Positions 1-9,600 of a DNA stretch of 64,000 nucleotides are shown here, in pieces (position 1 is the first letter of the stretch; the number at the start of each line of letters is the position of its first letter). Source of the stretch: DATJKD01 sp963728295 (GTDB lineage Bacteria > Pseudomonadota > Gammaproteobacteria > Steroidobacterales > Steroidobacteraceae); contig CAVSKB010000012.1 in NCBI GenBank assembly GCA_963728295.1, positions 137,964 through 201,963 of the forward strand. The letters run 5' to 3'. The notes beneath the pieces are model-generated. The model saw only the letters and a list, made by a program, of their open reading frames with translations, had not been told where the DNA came from and made no database searches. The translations under genes were made by a program, and so were the position numbers.

Positions 1-2
1 GG

Positions 3-59
3 ATGTTCTGGCTCACCCGCGCCGATCTGCTCTCGAGCTTCGGCCGGAGCCGGCGATGA
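3..59 (+). CDS. C-terminal tail of an upstream gene (partial)
   Basis: The frame entering from the left edge reads about 18 residues ending in FGRSRR and stops with TGA at 57-59. The stop overlaps the ATG of the following deacetylase as ATGA, a typical translational-coupling arrangement, so the two genes are probably in one operon. Too little is left to identify the protein. Confidence 0.5.
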   Translation: MFWLTRADLLSSFGRSRR

Positions 60-685
60 GTGCACCGAAAATTGCCTCCGAGCCGATTCTCCGAAAATTC
101 GGCTGCGAGCCGAATTGCGCGCGGGTCTATCTGACGTTCGACGATGGACCGGATGCCGAGTGGACGCCGCGCGTGCTCGAGGTGCTCGCCGCCGCGCAGG
201 CTCGCGCGACGTTCTTCGTGGTCGGGCAGTCGGTGCGCGCCGCACCCGTGCTCGTGCGACGCATCGCGGCGGACGGGCACGAAATCGGCAATCACAGCTA
301 CAGTCATCGTCACCCCTGGACGATGCGCGAAGGCGGCGCGCGCCGCGAGGTTCGCGACGGCGCCGCTGCGATCGCAGATACGCTGGGGCGCGCGACGCAC
401 GCGTTTCGGCCACCGCACGGGCGAATGCGCCGTTGCATGGTCGAGGAGGCGGCGCAGGGCGGCCAGCGCACCGTGCTGTGGAGCCGCAGCGCGGTGGACT
501 GGGGACCGCTCGGGCGCGCATCGGGCATCGCGGCACGATTGCGCACCGTCGGCCCGGGCGAAATTGTCCTGATGCACGATGCACGTCGGCGACGCAATCG
601 TCCCGACGAGCTCCTTCGCGTGCTGCCCGGTCTGCTCGCGGAGTTGACCGAGCGACGACTGATGCCGACGGTTATCGCTGCCTGA
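56..685 (+). CDS. Polysaccharide deacetylase (NodB homology domain)
   Basis: A 209-residue NodB-fold deacetylase. Family motifs appear in order: TFDDGP near residue 27 (catalytic base and metal aspartate), HSYSH near 80 (metal histidines), RPPHG near 121, a tryptophan-containing W-SRSAVDW segment, and LMHDA near 175 (catalytic histidine). Such enzymes remove N- or O-acetyl groups from surface polysaccharides, peptidoglycan or nodulation-factor-like sugars; the substrate cannot be read from sequence. There is no signal peptide. Residues 5-20 (KIASEPI...FGCEPN) are encoded by two palindromic repeat units that recur elsewhere in this genome, so the N-terminus may be a repeat insertion. The start overlaps the preceding stop. 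Confidence 0.85.
   Translation: MSAPKIASEPILRKFGCEPNCARVYLTFDDGPDAEWTPRVLEVLAAAQARATFFVVGQSVRAAPVLVRRIAADGHEIGNHSYSHRHPWTMREGGARREVRDGAAAIADTLGRATHAFRPPHGRMRRCMVEEAAQGGQRTVLWSRSAVDWGPLGRASGIAARLRTVGPGEIVLMHDARRRRNRPDELLRVLPGLLAELTERRLMPTVIAA
68..117 (+). repeat. Paired palindromic repeat translated inside the deacetylase gene
   Basis: Two short palindromes lie close together: GCCTCCGAGCCGATT (about 73-87) and ATTCGGCTGCGAGCCGAAT (about 97-115). The second has a perfect 6-bp stem TTCGGC/GCCGAA. The same double unit appears at 15,892-15,945 and, degenerate, at 19,800-19,867. Here it lies within the coding region and keeps the frame. Confidence 0.6.
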
Positions 686-702
686 GAGCTTTCTCCAGAT
701 CA

Positions 703-3102
703 TCAGCCTGCCGCCGTTCGTGGAAACACCGCGAGCGTCGCCGCATAGAGCACGAGCGCTGCGCACAGCACGGCAGTGAATCCCAGGTCGACCGCGAGCA
801 GCGTCGCGAGCACCGGGCTCACGACCGATGCGCAGCCGTTGATTCCCCACGCCCAGGGGACGAGCGGCGGGTCGATTTCGCGCAGCGCCAGCGGGAAGGG
901 CATGCCCATCAGGAACGCGAGCGGTGAGATCAGACCCGCCGAGATGGCGATCTTGGCTGCAAGCGGCCAATGGTCGAATCGCGCGAGGAGAGGATCGAAC
1001 GCGAACGCCAGCACTGCGCCAATGGCGACGATGCCGGCGACCGCGAGCACGAGGCGCCGTCGGGCCGGGCCGGGTTGGGGCACACGCGACGTCCAGAGGC
1101 TGCCCGCGCCGGCGGCGAGCAGGAACGTCGCGAGCACGACCGATAGCGCAATCGTCGGGTGATGGACGAAGCGCAGCAGCTTCTGCAGGAAAGTCACCTC
1201 GACGAACAGAAACGCGAGGCCGATGCAGGCGAAATACGCAAACACTCGCCCGATGCCGGGCTGTGACTCGGCGCGCTGCCGCAGCACGGCTAACGGCGCA
1301 AGAATCAGGAGACCGCCGGCGAGCACGGCCTGTCCGAGTGTCGCGACGAGAACGGGATAGCCCGCTTCGAGCAGCGCCATGCCGCCGCGGTCCCGTGTCC
1401 GCCAGGCCTCGGCGAACGACGACCAGCGAAAGAAATTCCGGAAGAACGGCCGGTCGTCCGTCGCAGGGCGTATGTCGAAGGCGTAGCGCGCGACGTACTG
1501 CTCGCGCCCCCGACCGAGCAAGGCGGCAGCACCGTCGTAGAACCAGGGTTCGCGCAACTGGTTGTAGACGTTGGCCAGTTCGCGCGGCATATCCGGGAAC
1601 CACGCGACGTCGAATGCCCGCGTCTCGCAGAAACGGCGCAGGCGAGCGACGTCGTCCGCGGTGACCTCGCCGTTCTTCACGAGCAGAGTCACCGTCTGCC
1701 AGCTTCGGATCATGAGCAGACGCGACGCGGGGTCGGAAGCCCCCGCAGCCTCCAAAGCCGCGATCGCGGTCCCGAGCATCTTCAACCCGTCGCGCGGCGG
1801 CACCTGCACGTAACGCGTGATCGACAGGTAACCGCCGGGGTTCAACCGCGACAGGTAGAGCTCGAATGCCTCGACCGTGTGAACGTAGTCCTCGTTGAGC
1901 CCGCCGAGACCGCCGGCGGCACCGCCGGCGAGCGAGATCTGTATGAGATCGTAGCGCCGCGGGTGCGAGGCGAGCATCCCGCGCACATCGCCGACGACGA
2001 GCTCCACGCGAGGATCGGTGAGCAGGCCGCCGGTGTACGCAGCGAACTCGCGACGCATCAGTACCGCGACCTGCGGATTGAGCTCGACGGCCTCAATTCG
2101 GCCTGCACCATGTTCCCGCGCGCGAAGGACCTCGAGACCACCGCCAGCACCGACGACGAGCACGGTCCGAGGCGAGGCGACCTGGTATGCGAGGGCACCG
2201 GTGCTGTCACGCAGGAACTCGAGGCGCGACGGGTCGTCGGTCGCGGCCGTGATGGCGTCCATGTCATCGCCGTCCGTGAACAGACCGAGCTGCGGCGGCG
2301 GTTCGTTCGCCGCCATCAGGCTCAAGCCCGGGGCATGGCGCAACGGGACCCGCTTGCTCTCGATTACATCGACACGGCCGAGCGGGCTCGAGCGCGTCTC
2401 GATTATTCGCGTCCCCGGGACGCGCAGCGCCTGGCTCAGGGCCTTGTACTCACCCGGGTCCGCACGCAACCAGTGAGCGGGGACGCCGGCGAGCACGAGC
2501 AGGACGGCGACGCCGGCGGCGAACGCCGGACGCCGGCGCGATCGCAGTTCGACGAGAGCCACGATCGCCGCGACCGGACCCGCGCAGGCCACCAGCTTGA
2601 GCGCGAGTTCGGCCGGCAACTGATACAGCAGCCCCAGGATCAGCAGGCTGCCGACGCCCGCGCCTGCGAGATCGGCGGCGTAAACCCGTCCGGCCCGCGT
2701 GCGCCATTCGAGCAACGCAAGGGCAATGGCGTTGCCCGCGCAGAAGAAGGGCAGGGCGAGTGCAAGATATGTGAGCGCAAGCCACACGGGTTGCCACGCG
2801 TCCCACAGCAGCTGTTCGGCCTGAAACGGCAGCGCCGATGCGGCGACGGGCGCGGCCACCGCGAGGACGCCGAACGCCACGAGATTCAGGAAATACGCAT
2901 CCGCGAACCGGTCGAGCAGCCACCGGCGCGCTACCGTGACGAACGTACCGCTCGCGCCGAAGCCGAGCAGCGCCAGGCTGATCATCATGGTGGCGAAGTG
3001 ATGCCAGTGAACGACCGCGAAGTAGCGGGTCAGCAGGACTTCGTTTGCAAGCGCGGCGCCGGAGACCAGGGCGACAGACCAGCCCGGCAGCCGTTCAGTC
3101 AT
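703..3102 (-). CDS. Membrane protein with a spermidine-synthase-like methyltransferase domain
   Basis: About 799 residues. An N-terminal block of hydrophobic helices (roughly residues 10-210) is followed by a soluble SAM-binding Rossmann domain with glycine loop VVGAGGGLEV near residue 320 and acidic EAVELNP after it, then a C-terminal block of about five helices. This is the 'fused MFS/spermidine synthase' architecture; true aminopropyl transfer is unproven for the family, and these proteins are often annotated only as spermidine synthase-like. I chose the ATG at 3102, which overlaps the end of the preceding methyltransferase gene by 8 bases; an ATG at 3120 is also in frame. A homospermidine synthase lies 7 kb away, but no functional link is shown. 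Confidence 0.75.
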   Translation of the reverse strand: MTERLPGWSVALVSGAALANEVLLTRYFAVVHWHHFATMMISLALLGFGASGTFVTVARRWLLDRFADAYFLNLVAFGVLAVAAPVAASALPFQAEQLLWDAWQPVWLALTYLALALPFFCAGNAIALALLEWRTRAGRVYAADLAGAGVGSLLILGLLYQLPAELALKLVACAGPVAAIVALVELRSRRRPAFAAGVAVLLVLAGVPAHWLRADPGEYKALSQALRVPGTRIIETRSSPLGRVDVIESKRVPLRHAPGLSLMAANEPPPQLGLFTDGDDMDAITAATDDPSRLEFLRDSTGALAYQVASPRTVLVVGAGGGLEVLRAREHGAGRIEAVELNPQVAVLMRREFAAYTGGLLTDPRVELVVGDVRGMLASHPRRYDLIQISLAGGAAGGLGGLNEDYVHTVEAFELYLSRLNPGGYLSITRYVQVPPRDGLKMLGTAIAALEAAGASDPASRLLMIRSWQTVTLLVKNGEVTADDVARLRRFCETRAFDVAWFPDMPRELANVYNQLREPWFYDGAAALLGRGREQYVARYAFDIRPATDDRPFFRNFFRWSSFAEAWRTRDRGGMALLEAGYPVLVATLGQAVLAGGLLILAPLAVLRQRAESQPGIGRVFAYFACIGLAFLFVEVTFLQKLLRFVHHPTIALSVVLATFLLAAGAGSLWTSRVPQPGPARRRLVLAVAGIVAIGAVLAFAFDPLLARFDHWPLAAKIAISAGLISPLAFLMGMPFPLALREIDPPLVPWAWGINGCASVVSPVLATLLAVDLGFTAVLCAALVLYAATLAVFPRTAAG

Positions 3103-3856
3103 TTTCGACGGGATGATCACCGGTCAGAGGCACGAATCGCACCGGCAGGATCTGGCGGGTCGTGACTCGCCCGTCATCGGTCTTGGTCACGAGGACGAGC
3201 TCCTGCGTCGTGAATCGCGTGCCGATCGGCAGGATCATGCGCCCGCCCGGCTTCAGCTGCCGGAGCAGCGGCGGGGGGACGTGCGACGCGACTGCGGTCA
3301 CGACGATCGCATCGAACGGCGCATGCTGCTCCCAGCCGTAATAGCCATCGCCCAGACGCACTTCGACGTTGCGGTACCCAAGCCGCGCGAGACGCTCACG
3401 CGCCGCGATCCCGAGTGGCTCGATGATCTCCACCGTGTACACCCTGTCGCAGAGCTGGCCCAGGATCGCCGCCTGGTATCCCGAGCCCGTGCCGATCTCG
3501 AGGACCCGGCAACCCGCAGCCGGCTCGATCAGGTCCGTCATGATCGCGACGATGTAGGGTTGCGAGATCGTCTGGCCGTGCCCGATCGGCAGCGGCCGGT
3601 TCTCATAGGCGAACCGCCGATCGTCGCTCTGCACGAACTCGTGCCGCGGTACTGTCGCGAGCGCGTGCATTACACGCTCGTCGAGCGCGCCCCGGTTCAG
3701 GAAAGCCGCCGTGTCGCGGACGTCCTGCTCGATTTCGCGCACCAACGTCATGCGCTCGGCCTCGTATGGATCGGCCGACCGCGCAACCACAGCTGTCGCT
3801 GCCAGGAGGAGCAGCGCCGCGAGCCGCCTGTGCGAGGTCGTGCCGACCTCCTTCAT
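3095..3856 (-). CDS. pcm: Protein-L-isoaspartate O-methyltransferase, exported form
   Basis: About 253 residues. It has the family's SAM-binding motif LEIGTGSGYQAAIL, the upstream GHGQTISQPY segment and the C-terminal RFVPLTG signature, so it should methylate L-isoaspartyl residues in damaged proteins as the first step of repair. I chose the internal ATG at 3856 rather than 3898 because the protein then begins with a basic stretch and a hydrophobic run (LAALLLLAATAVVARSA), a good signal peptide. Export would place repair in the periplasm, unlike E. coli Pcm. The end overlaps the start of the spermidine-synthase-like gene, so they are probably co-translated. Confidence 0.85.
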   Translation of the reverse strand: MKEVGTTSHRRLAALLLLAATAVVARSADPYEAERMTLVREIEQDVRDTAAFLNRGALDERVMHALATVPRHEFVQSDDRRFAYENRPLPIGHGQTISQPYIVAIMTDLIEPAAGCRVLEIGTGSGYQAAILGQLCDRVYTVEIIEPLGIAARERLARLGYRNVEVRLGDGYYGWEQHAPFDAIVVTAVASHVPPPLLRQLKPGGRMILPIGTRFTTQELVLVTKTDDGRVTTRQILPVRFVPLTGDHPVEND

Positions 3857-3901
3857 GCGTTGAGTGTACGCCGGGGCCGCCTCGATGCGTTCGCGCAATC
3901 C

Positions 3902-5003
3902 CTACGGGGCGTTATCGAGGTAAGTCTCGAGACTAGCGGCCCGCTTCGCGTCGAGCGAGGCCAGGCGATGTTGCACCTGCCTCGCTTCCTGGGTCTTGCC
4001 AAGATCGACGAGCACGATCCCGAGGTCGAGCAGGTAGGCGGCGTTGTCCGGTTCCACCGCTACCGCCGCCTGCAGATGCGGCAACGCGTCTTCGTGACGA
4101 TCGAGACCCTGATAGGACCTGCCCAGCCAGTTGCTGGCGGAGGGATCGTCGGGGCGGATTCGGAGGAGCTGCTGGTACGCCGGAATCGCTTCCTCGAAAT
4201 CGTAGTCGAGGTAGTAGGCGCGGCCCGAGGCCGCGCCGGCACTCCGCATCGTCCGGCTTGAGCTGGGCGCAGCGGTAATATGCCGCCGCGGCCTGGTCGT
4301 ACTGCTCCAGGGAAAGGTACGCGGATCCAAGCGTCTGGTGCGCACCCGGCATATCGGGGGTGAGACGGAGCGCCTCGCCGCAGGCCGCGATCGCCTGGCT
4401 GTATTTCTGCATCGTCACCTGGATCTCGCAGAGATGCAGCCGGTATGACGCATCGTCGGGTTTCATGCGGATCGCCGCCTCGGTTGCGGCGACGGCCTCG
4501 TCATACTTCTTCAGCTTGCTGAGCGAGACACCGAGTGCGTCGCGGGCCGCGTGATTCGCAGGATTGAGCCGGAAGGATTCGCGAAATGTGCGCGCCGCGT
4601 CCTCGTCCCGACCCAGGTCCTGATAGGCCAGGCCGAGGTTGTATTGCACGGCCGGCTCGTCGGGACGCAGAGCGAGCGCCTTCAGGTAGGCCTGGATCGC
4701 GTCTTCGTGCTGGCGCAAGGTGTAGTAGGTGATTCCGAGCCCGTTATAGGCGCGAACGGTCGGGTGCAACGCGATCGATCCCTGGAAGGCCTCGATCGCC
4801 CGGTCGTAGTTCTTCGCGGCGCGGGATTTCTCCGCGACGACCGCCTGCTCGAGCGCAGCGTTCAGCGCGGCGGAAGGTGCCTGCGGCCCCGCCGCAGGCA
4901 CCGCCGGTGGGTTTGCCTGCGGCGCGTCGGCCGCGCGAAGAGGGCTGACCAGGCACAGCAGCGCGACGATCACTGGTCCGTGAAGGCGCAGTTCGGGCTT
5001 CAT
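3902..5003 (-). CDS. Secreted tetratricopeptide repeat protein (one frameshift)
   Basis: Starts with a signal peptide (MKPELRLHG then a hydrophobic stretch ending LRAADA) followed by about eight TPR units, for example YNGLGITYYTLRQHEDAIQA and YNLGLAYQDLGRDEDAARTF. The frame changes near 4,222 within a GC run; before it the protein reads KPDDAECRRGLG and after it RAYYLDYDFEEAIPAYQQLL, which join into one continuous TPR array. One base too many in the sequence is the simplest explanation. TPR arrays act as protein-binding scaffolds; no catalytic domain is present. It lies in the minus-strand group with pcm, probably as a periplasmic helper of unknown partner. Confidence 0.75.
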
Positions 5004-5075
5004 GCGTCCGCCATGAGCCCGTCGGAGCCGCGGGCCTTTCGGACATGTTACGCCACGCCGCTGTCCGGTCGCATG

Positions 5076-6503
5076 TCACCCCACGGCCAGCTCGCGTGGC
5101 GGACTCAAGGGCTGTGCGCGCTGCACGGCAGCCTTCAAATCCGCATTGGCGAGCGCATGCCCGGCGTCTTCGTCGAGGCCCTGCGCCTTGAGGGCACGCG
5201 CCGTCATCCGCCAGTTGAACGGGCTGGTGCGCTTGAGCTCGGTGCGCTCAGCGGCCAGCGCCCGGGCCAGCGCATGGCTGCCGCCCCGGAATGCCGCCTC
5301 GAGCAGCGTGAGGTGCAGCAGGTCGCGCTGCGCATGGCTGCCACCGAAACGATGTGCGTTGGCGCGGATCGGTGTCAGAAGCTCGACGGTCGCCGCATAG
5401 TCCTGCCTGCCGAAGGCCGCCAGGGCGCGGGCCAGCGGCAGCCCCACCTCGCGCGACATCATCCCGTTCGTACCGGGCTCCTGCGCGGCTCGCTCGAGAC
5501 TCCCGATCGTGCGCTCGACGTCTGCCCAGTCCCCGGCGCCGACGAATGCCATCACCGCATGGGCGTCGTTGAACGCGTAGAAGCGGTCCTCGGCGAGCGC
5601 TTGCCAGGAGCCGGCCAGTGACTTCCAGCGCGCGCCGACATCGACGCCGCGCAAGGTGAGACGCCAGAGCATTGCCGATGCGTCGAGCATCTCGAGCGCT
5701 ACCGAGGTCTCGGCCGGGCGAATCCGGGTGTCGAAGATCTCCAGAGCGCGGTCATGCTCGGCCAACTCGAGGTGATGCAGCGCGAGATGCCACCAGTTGT
5801 GGTACGCGAGCCCGTTGTTGACGGACCAGTCCGGCGCGCGGGACCCCAGGAACTCGATGCCGTCGCGGATGCGACCCTGCATTTCCATCACGTGCGCCAC
5901 TGCGTGGACGGCCCAGGGGTCCCGGCGGTTCGTATGCAGCGCCTTGCGGCCCGCATCCTCGGCACGGTCGTAGAGCCCTGTCTCCTCGAGCCCGAAGGCG
6001 TGCATGCCGAGCACGTAGCCATAGCCAGGCACCGTGGCGCTCCAGTGCGGCAGCACCTGCGCCACGCGGTCACGGAGCATCGTGGACTGCCCGAGGAAGA
6101 AATCGCCCACGTGCGCCACCTGCAGCGCAAGCAGGTCGCGCGGATGGTCGATGATGATTTCGCCATACGCGCGCATGCCCCCCGCGAGGTCGCCTTCCAT
6201 CCAGCGGCGCGCCGCCGCCGCATGGGCACGCTCCCGATCGGTCGCCCGGTTGCCCAGTCCTTCGACGGCCTCGACGCTCTCGCGGACCATGGGGAGGGCG
6301 CCTCGTTCGGTCGACATCACACCCAGCGCCGCGCGCAGGCAATGACCCATCGCGAAGTCCGGCTCCTGCTCGAGCGCGCCATTGATGGTCGCGAGCGGAT
6401 CCAGGAAGTACGAGACGGTCAGATCCATCGCCACCTCGAGGCGTTCGACGGAATCTGGGTTGCGGGTCGAGACTTCGAGACCGCGGCAATCCTTCAGTTT
6501 CAT
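5076..6503 (-). CDS. TTC38-like tetratricopeptide protein
   Basis: 475 residues, soluble, no signal peptide. The central part (WAVHAVAHVMEMQGR, then NNGLAYHNWWHLALHHLELA) matches the tetratricopeptide repeat protein 38 family found in bacteria and animals, whose biochemical role is unknown. A strong ribosome binding site (GAGGAGG) lies 4-10 bases before the ATG at 6503, which fixes the start. The gene is divergent from the large regulator at 6655, and the 151 bases between them must hold both promoters. Identification rests on motif resemblance only. Confidence 0.7.
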   Translation of the reverse strand: MKLKDCRGLEVSTRNPDSVERLEVAMDLTVSYFLDPLATINGALEQEPDFAMGHCLRAALGVMSTERGALPMVRESVEAVEGLGNRATDRERAHAAAARRWMEGDLAGGMRAYGEIIIDHPRDLLALQVAHVGDFFLGQSTMLRDRVAQVLPHWSATVPGYGYVLGMHAFGLEETGLYDRAEDAGRKALHTNRRDPWAVHAVAHVMEMQGRIRDGIEFLGSRAPDWSVNNGLAYHNWWHLALHHLELAEHDRALEIFDTRIRPAETSVALEMLDASAMLWRLTLRGVDVGARWKSLAGSWQALAEDRFYAFNDAHAVMAFVGAGDWADVERTIGSLERAAQEPGTNGMMSREVGLPLARALAAFGRQDYAATVELLTPIRANAHRFGGSHAQRDLLHLTLLEAAFRGGSHALARALAAERTELKRTSPFNWRMTARALKAQGLDEDAGHALANADLKAAVQRAQPLSPPRELAVG

Positions 6504-6654
6504 AGGTCCTCCTCAACATTGGCGCGGAGCGGATTCCCCGGGCGTTGGGGGAAAGATACTTACGGGGCGTCAAGGGGCCGTCTCGACAGGCGTGAAAAAA
6601 GCGTGAAAATCACCCCTTCGGCCGGCGGGCCGGCGACTCTTTGCGGGACCGGGC

Positions 6655-9600
6655 GTGGCGGAACTTCATATCGAGCTGTTGGGGGGTCTGCGGGTCCGCA
6701 CCGGCGCCGGCCGCGAGCTGCGCGTCGTCTCGCGCAAGGCGCAGGCGCTGCTCGGCTGCCTGGCGCTGCAACCTGGCGTCCCGCATTCGAGAGACATGCT
6801 TGCCGGGCTCCTCTGGGAGGACTCGGACCCCGAGCTCGCCCGCGCGAGCCTGCGCCAGGCGCTGGCCAGCCTGCGGCGCAGCCTCCCGGAGTCCTGCGCA
6901 ACTGCTCTGCGAGGCGATGCGGGAACCGTCATGCTCGATGCGGACCTTGCCAGCAGCGATGTCGAGCAGTTTCGCACGCTGATCCGGAACGGTTCCCCGG
7001 GTGCGCTGGCGCGCGCTGTCGAACGTCATGCCGGCGTGCTGCTCGACGGATTCGAAGCGCGTTCGCCGGCATTCGACCAGTGGCTGATGGAGCGTCGTGG
7101 CGAGCTGCGGCGTCTGCTGATCGCCGCGGCGGGGCGAATGGCGGCTCAGTGCACGGCAGGCGGCGACGACGCGGGTGCCATCGCAGCGCTCGAACGCCTG
7201 GTGGGCATCGAGCCGTCGAACGAGCGCGCGCAGCGCGACCTGATGGAGGCTCTTGCCCGGCAGGGACGCTACACCGATGCGCTGCGGCAGTACCGCGCCT
7301 GCCGCGAAGCGTTGCGCCGGGACCTCGATGTCGCCCCGGAATCGGCGACCGAAGCGTTGCACCGGGAGCTCACGCGCCGCCGCCGCGCCGTGGCGGCGGA
7401 CGACGCGAGTATCGACGTGGGGGTCGAGACACCCGCGGCCGTAGATACAACGCCGCCCGGGGGCCCGGTCGCCAGATCGGAGGGCCGCGATCGCGGCGCG
7501 GAGACGACCTTGCGCGAGGCGGTGATACTCGTCGCACGTATCGGCGATGTCGGAGACGCCGCCGACGACCCCGAAGCGGTGCGCAGCGCGCTCACGGCGG
7601 CGCACATGCGGGTCTCGTCGGCGGTAGAGCGCCACGGTGGCCTAGTCGACCGGCCGACCGGGGGCGAGACACTCGCGGCTTTCGGCCTCGGCGCGGTGGC
7701 CGGCAACGAAGTCGACCATGCGATCCGCGCGGCGATCGAGCTCGCCGCGGACGACGAATCCGGGCCGGAAGGGTGTCCGTGGCTCGCGCTTGGCGTCGCG
7801 CAGGGCCAGGTGCTGCCGGCCTCCGGCGCGTCGCCGTTCCCTCTTTCCGGGCGGCCCGTGGCCGAGGCGCGCGAGCTCGCGCGAGCGGCCGCCGCGCGCG
7901 AGGTCGCGGCCGCCAGCGACGTCGCCTCGCAGGTCTCTGCGCGCTATTCAGTGACTGCCCTGGCAGGTGATGTGCCCGCCGGTGCCCATCGCGTCATCGC
8001 GCTGCCCGCCACCGAGGCGCACCCACCAGGCCGGTTTTTTACCGGCCGGCGCGCCGAGCTCGCCATGCTCCTGACCCTGGTCGAGCGTGTCTCCGCTACC
8101 GGGCGCGGTCGCGCGGTGATCCTGCGCGGCGATCCGGGCATCGGCAAATCCTCGTTGATCGAGGCGCTGGCGGCTGCGGCGCGCGCGCGCGACGCGCTCG
8201 TCTACGCCGTGCAGGTGCTCGACTTCGGCCAGGCAGTGAGCGAGCGGCCGGGGCCGGCACTTGCTGCGTGTCTGCTCGGCGTGACGCCGGATGCAGTCGA
8301 TGGCGTGCGTGACGCCGCGGTCGATCGGGCCGTCGCCGAGGGAACGCTTGCGGCCGCCGATGCGATGCTGGCACGCGACCTGGTGAGCGTGCTGCCGGCG
8401 GAGGGCGCGGCCTCGCCGCTATCGACCATGGACGCCGCGACCCGTGAGCGCGGCCGCGCCCGCGTTCTGCTGCGTCTCATCGAGGCCGCATCGCAACGCG
8501 CGCCGCTCCTGGTCGTCGTGGAGGACATCCACTGGGCCGACGCGACGGAACTTGCGCAGCTCGCCGACCTCGCCGCTGCCGTCGCGACGCTGCCCGTATT
8601 GCTCACGCTTTCGACGCGCGTGGACGGCGACCCCACCGGACCCGGCTGGCGCGCACGCGCACGCGGGTGCCCGGTGACGACGCTCGACCTCGCGCCGCTC
8701 GCCGACGACGAGGCACGCGATCTCGCTGCGCGCTACGGCGGGCTGCCGGCCACCATCCTGGAAGAGTGCCTGGAAAAGGCGGCCGGTCACCCGCTGTTTC
8801 TCGACCAGTTGCTCCGGACCGCGCAGTCCGGCCAGACGACCCTCCCGGGATCGGTGCGCGGCCTGGTGCTGGCCCGGCTCGGCCGCTTGTCGCCGGATCT
8901 GCAGCGTGGCCTGCACGCCGCCGCGGTTCTCGGCTCGCGATTCTCCCTTGGTGCGTTGCGCCACGTGCTCGCGGACCCGGGATACGACACAGGCGGGCTC
9001 GAGCAGGCCGGTCTCGTCGCAGCCGATGGCGACGAGCGCCGGTTTTCGCACTCACTGATCCGCGATGCGGTCTACGAGTCGCTGCTGCGCTCGACACGCC
9101 GTGAGCTCCATCGTCGTTCTGCGGCCTGGTTCGAGACGCGCGAGCCGGGGCTCGAGGCGGATCACCTCGCTGCTGCCGAGGATCCCGCCGCTCCGGCGGC
9201 ATACCTGCGCGCCGCGACCGAGGAGCAGCGTGCGTCAAGGCTCGACCGGGCACTCGCCCATGCGCAGCGCAGCCGCGAACTGGCCCGCGCTGCGCCCGAT
9301 CTCTGTGCGGCCTTTGCGACGATCGGCGGGATCTTCCTGACGCGGGGGCGCACCGACGATGCGATCGCCGCGTTCCGCGAAAGCGTCGATCTCGCCGCAT
9401 CGACCGGGGAGCGGGCACGCGGCTGGCTCGGCCTCGCGGCGAGCCTGCGCATCGTCGACCGTTACGAGGAGGCGCTCTTATCACTCGGGCACGCCGAGCA
9501 GGCCGCGGCGGCGGAGACCGATCCGCGGCTGATGGCGCAACTGTGGACGCTGCGCGGCAACCTGCATTTCCCGCGCGGCGAGCTGGACGCTTGTCTTCGG

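Noticed and set aside
1879..3165. Long open frame on the plus strand opposite the spermidine-synthase-like gene
   Set aside because: It is the antisense of a motif-bearing gene, has no recognisable domain and has skewed R/E/Q-rich composition typical of shadows in GC-rich DNA.
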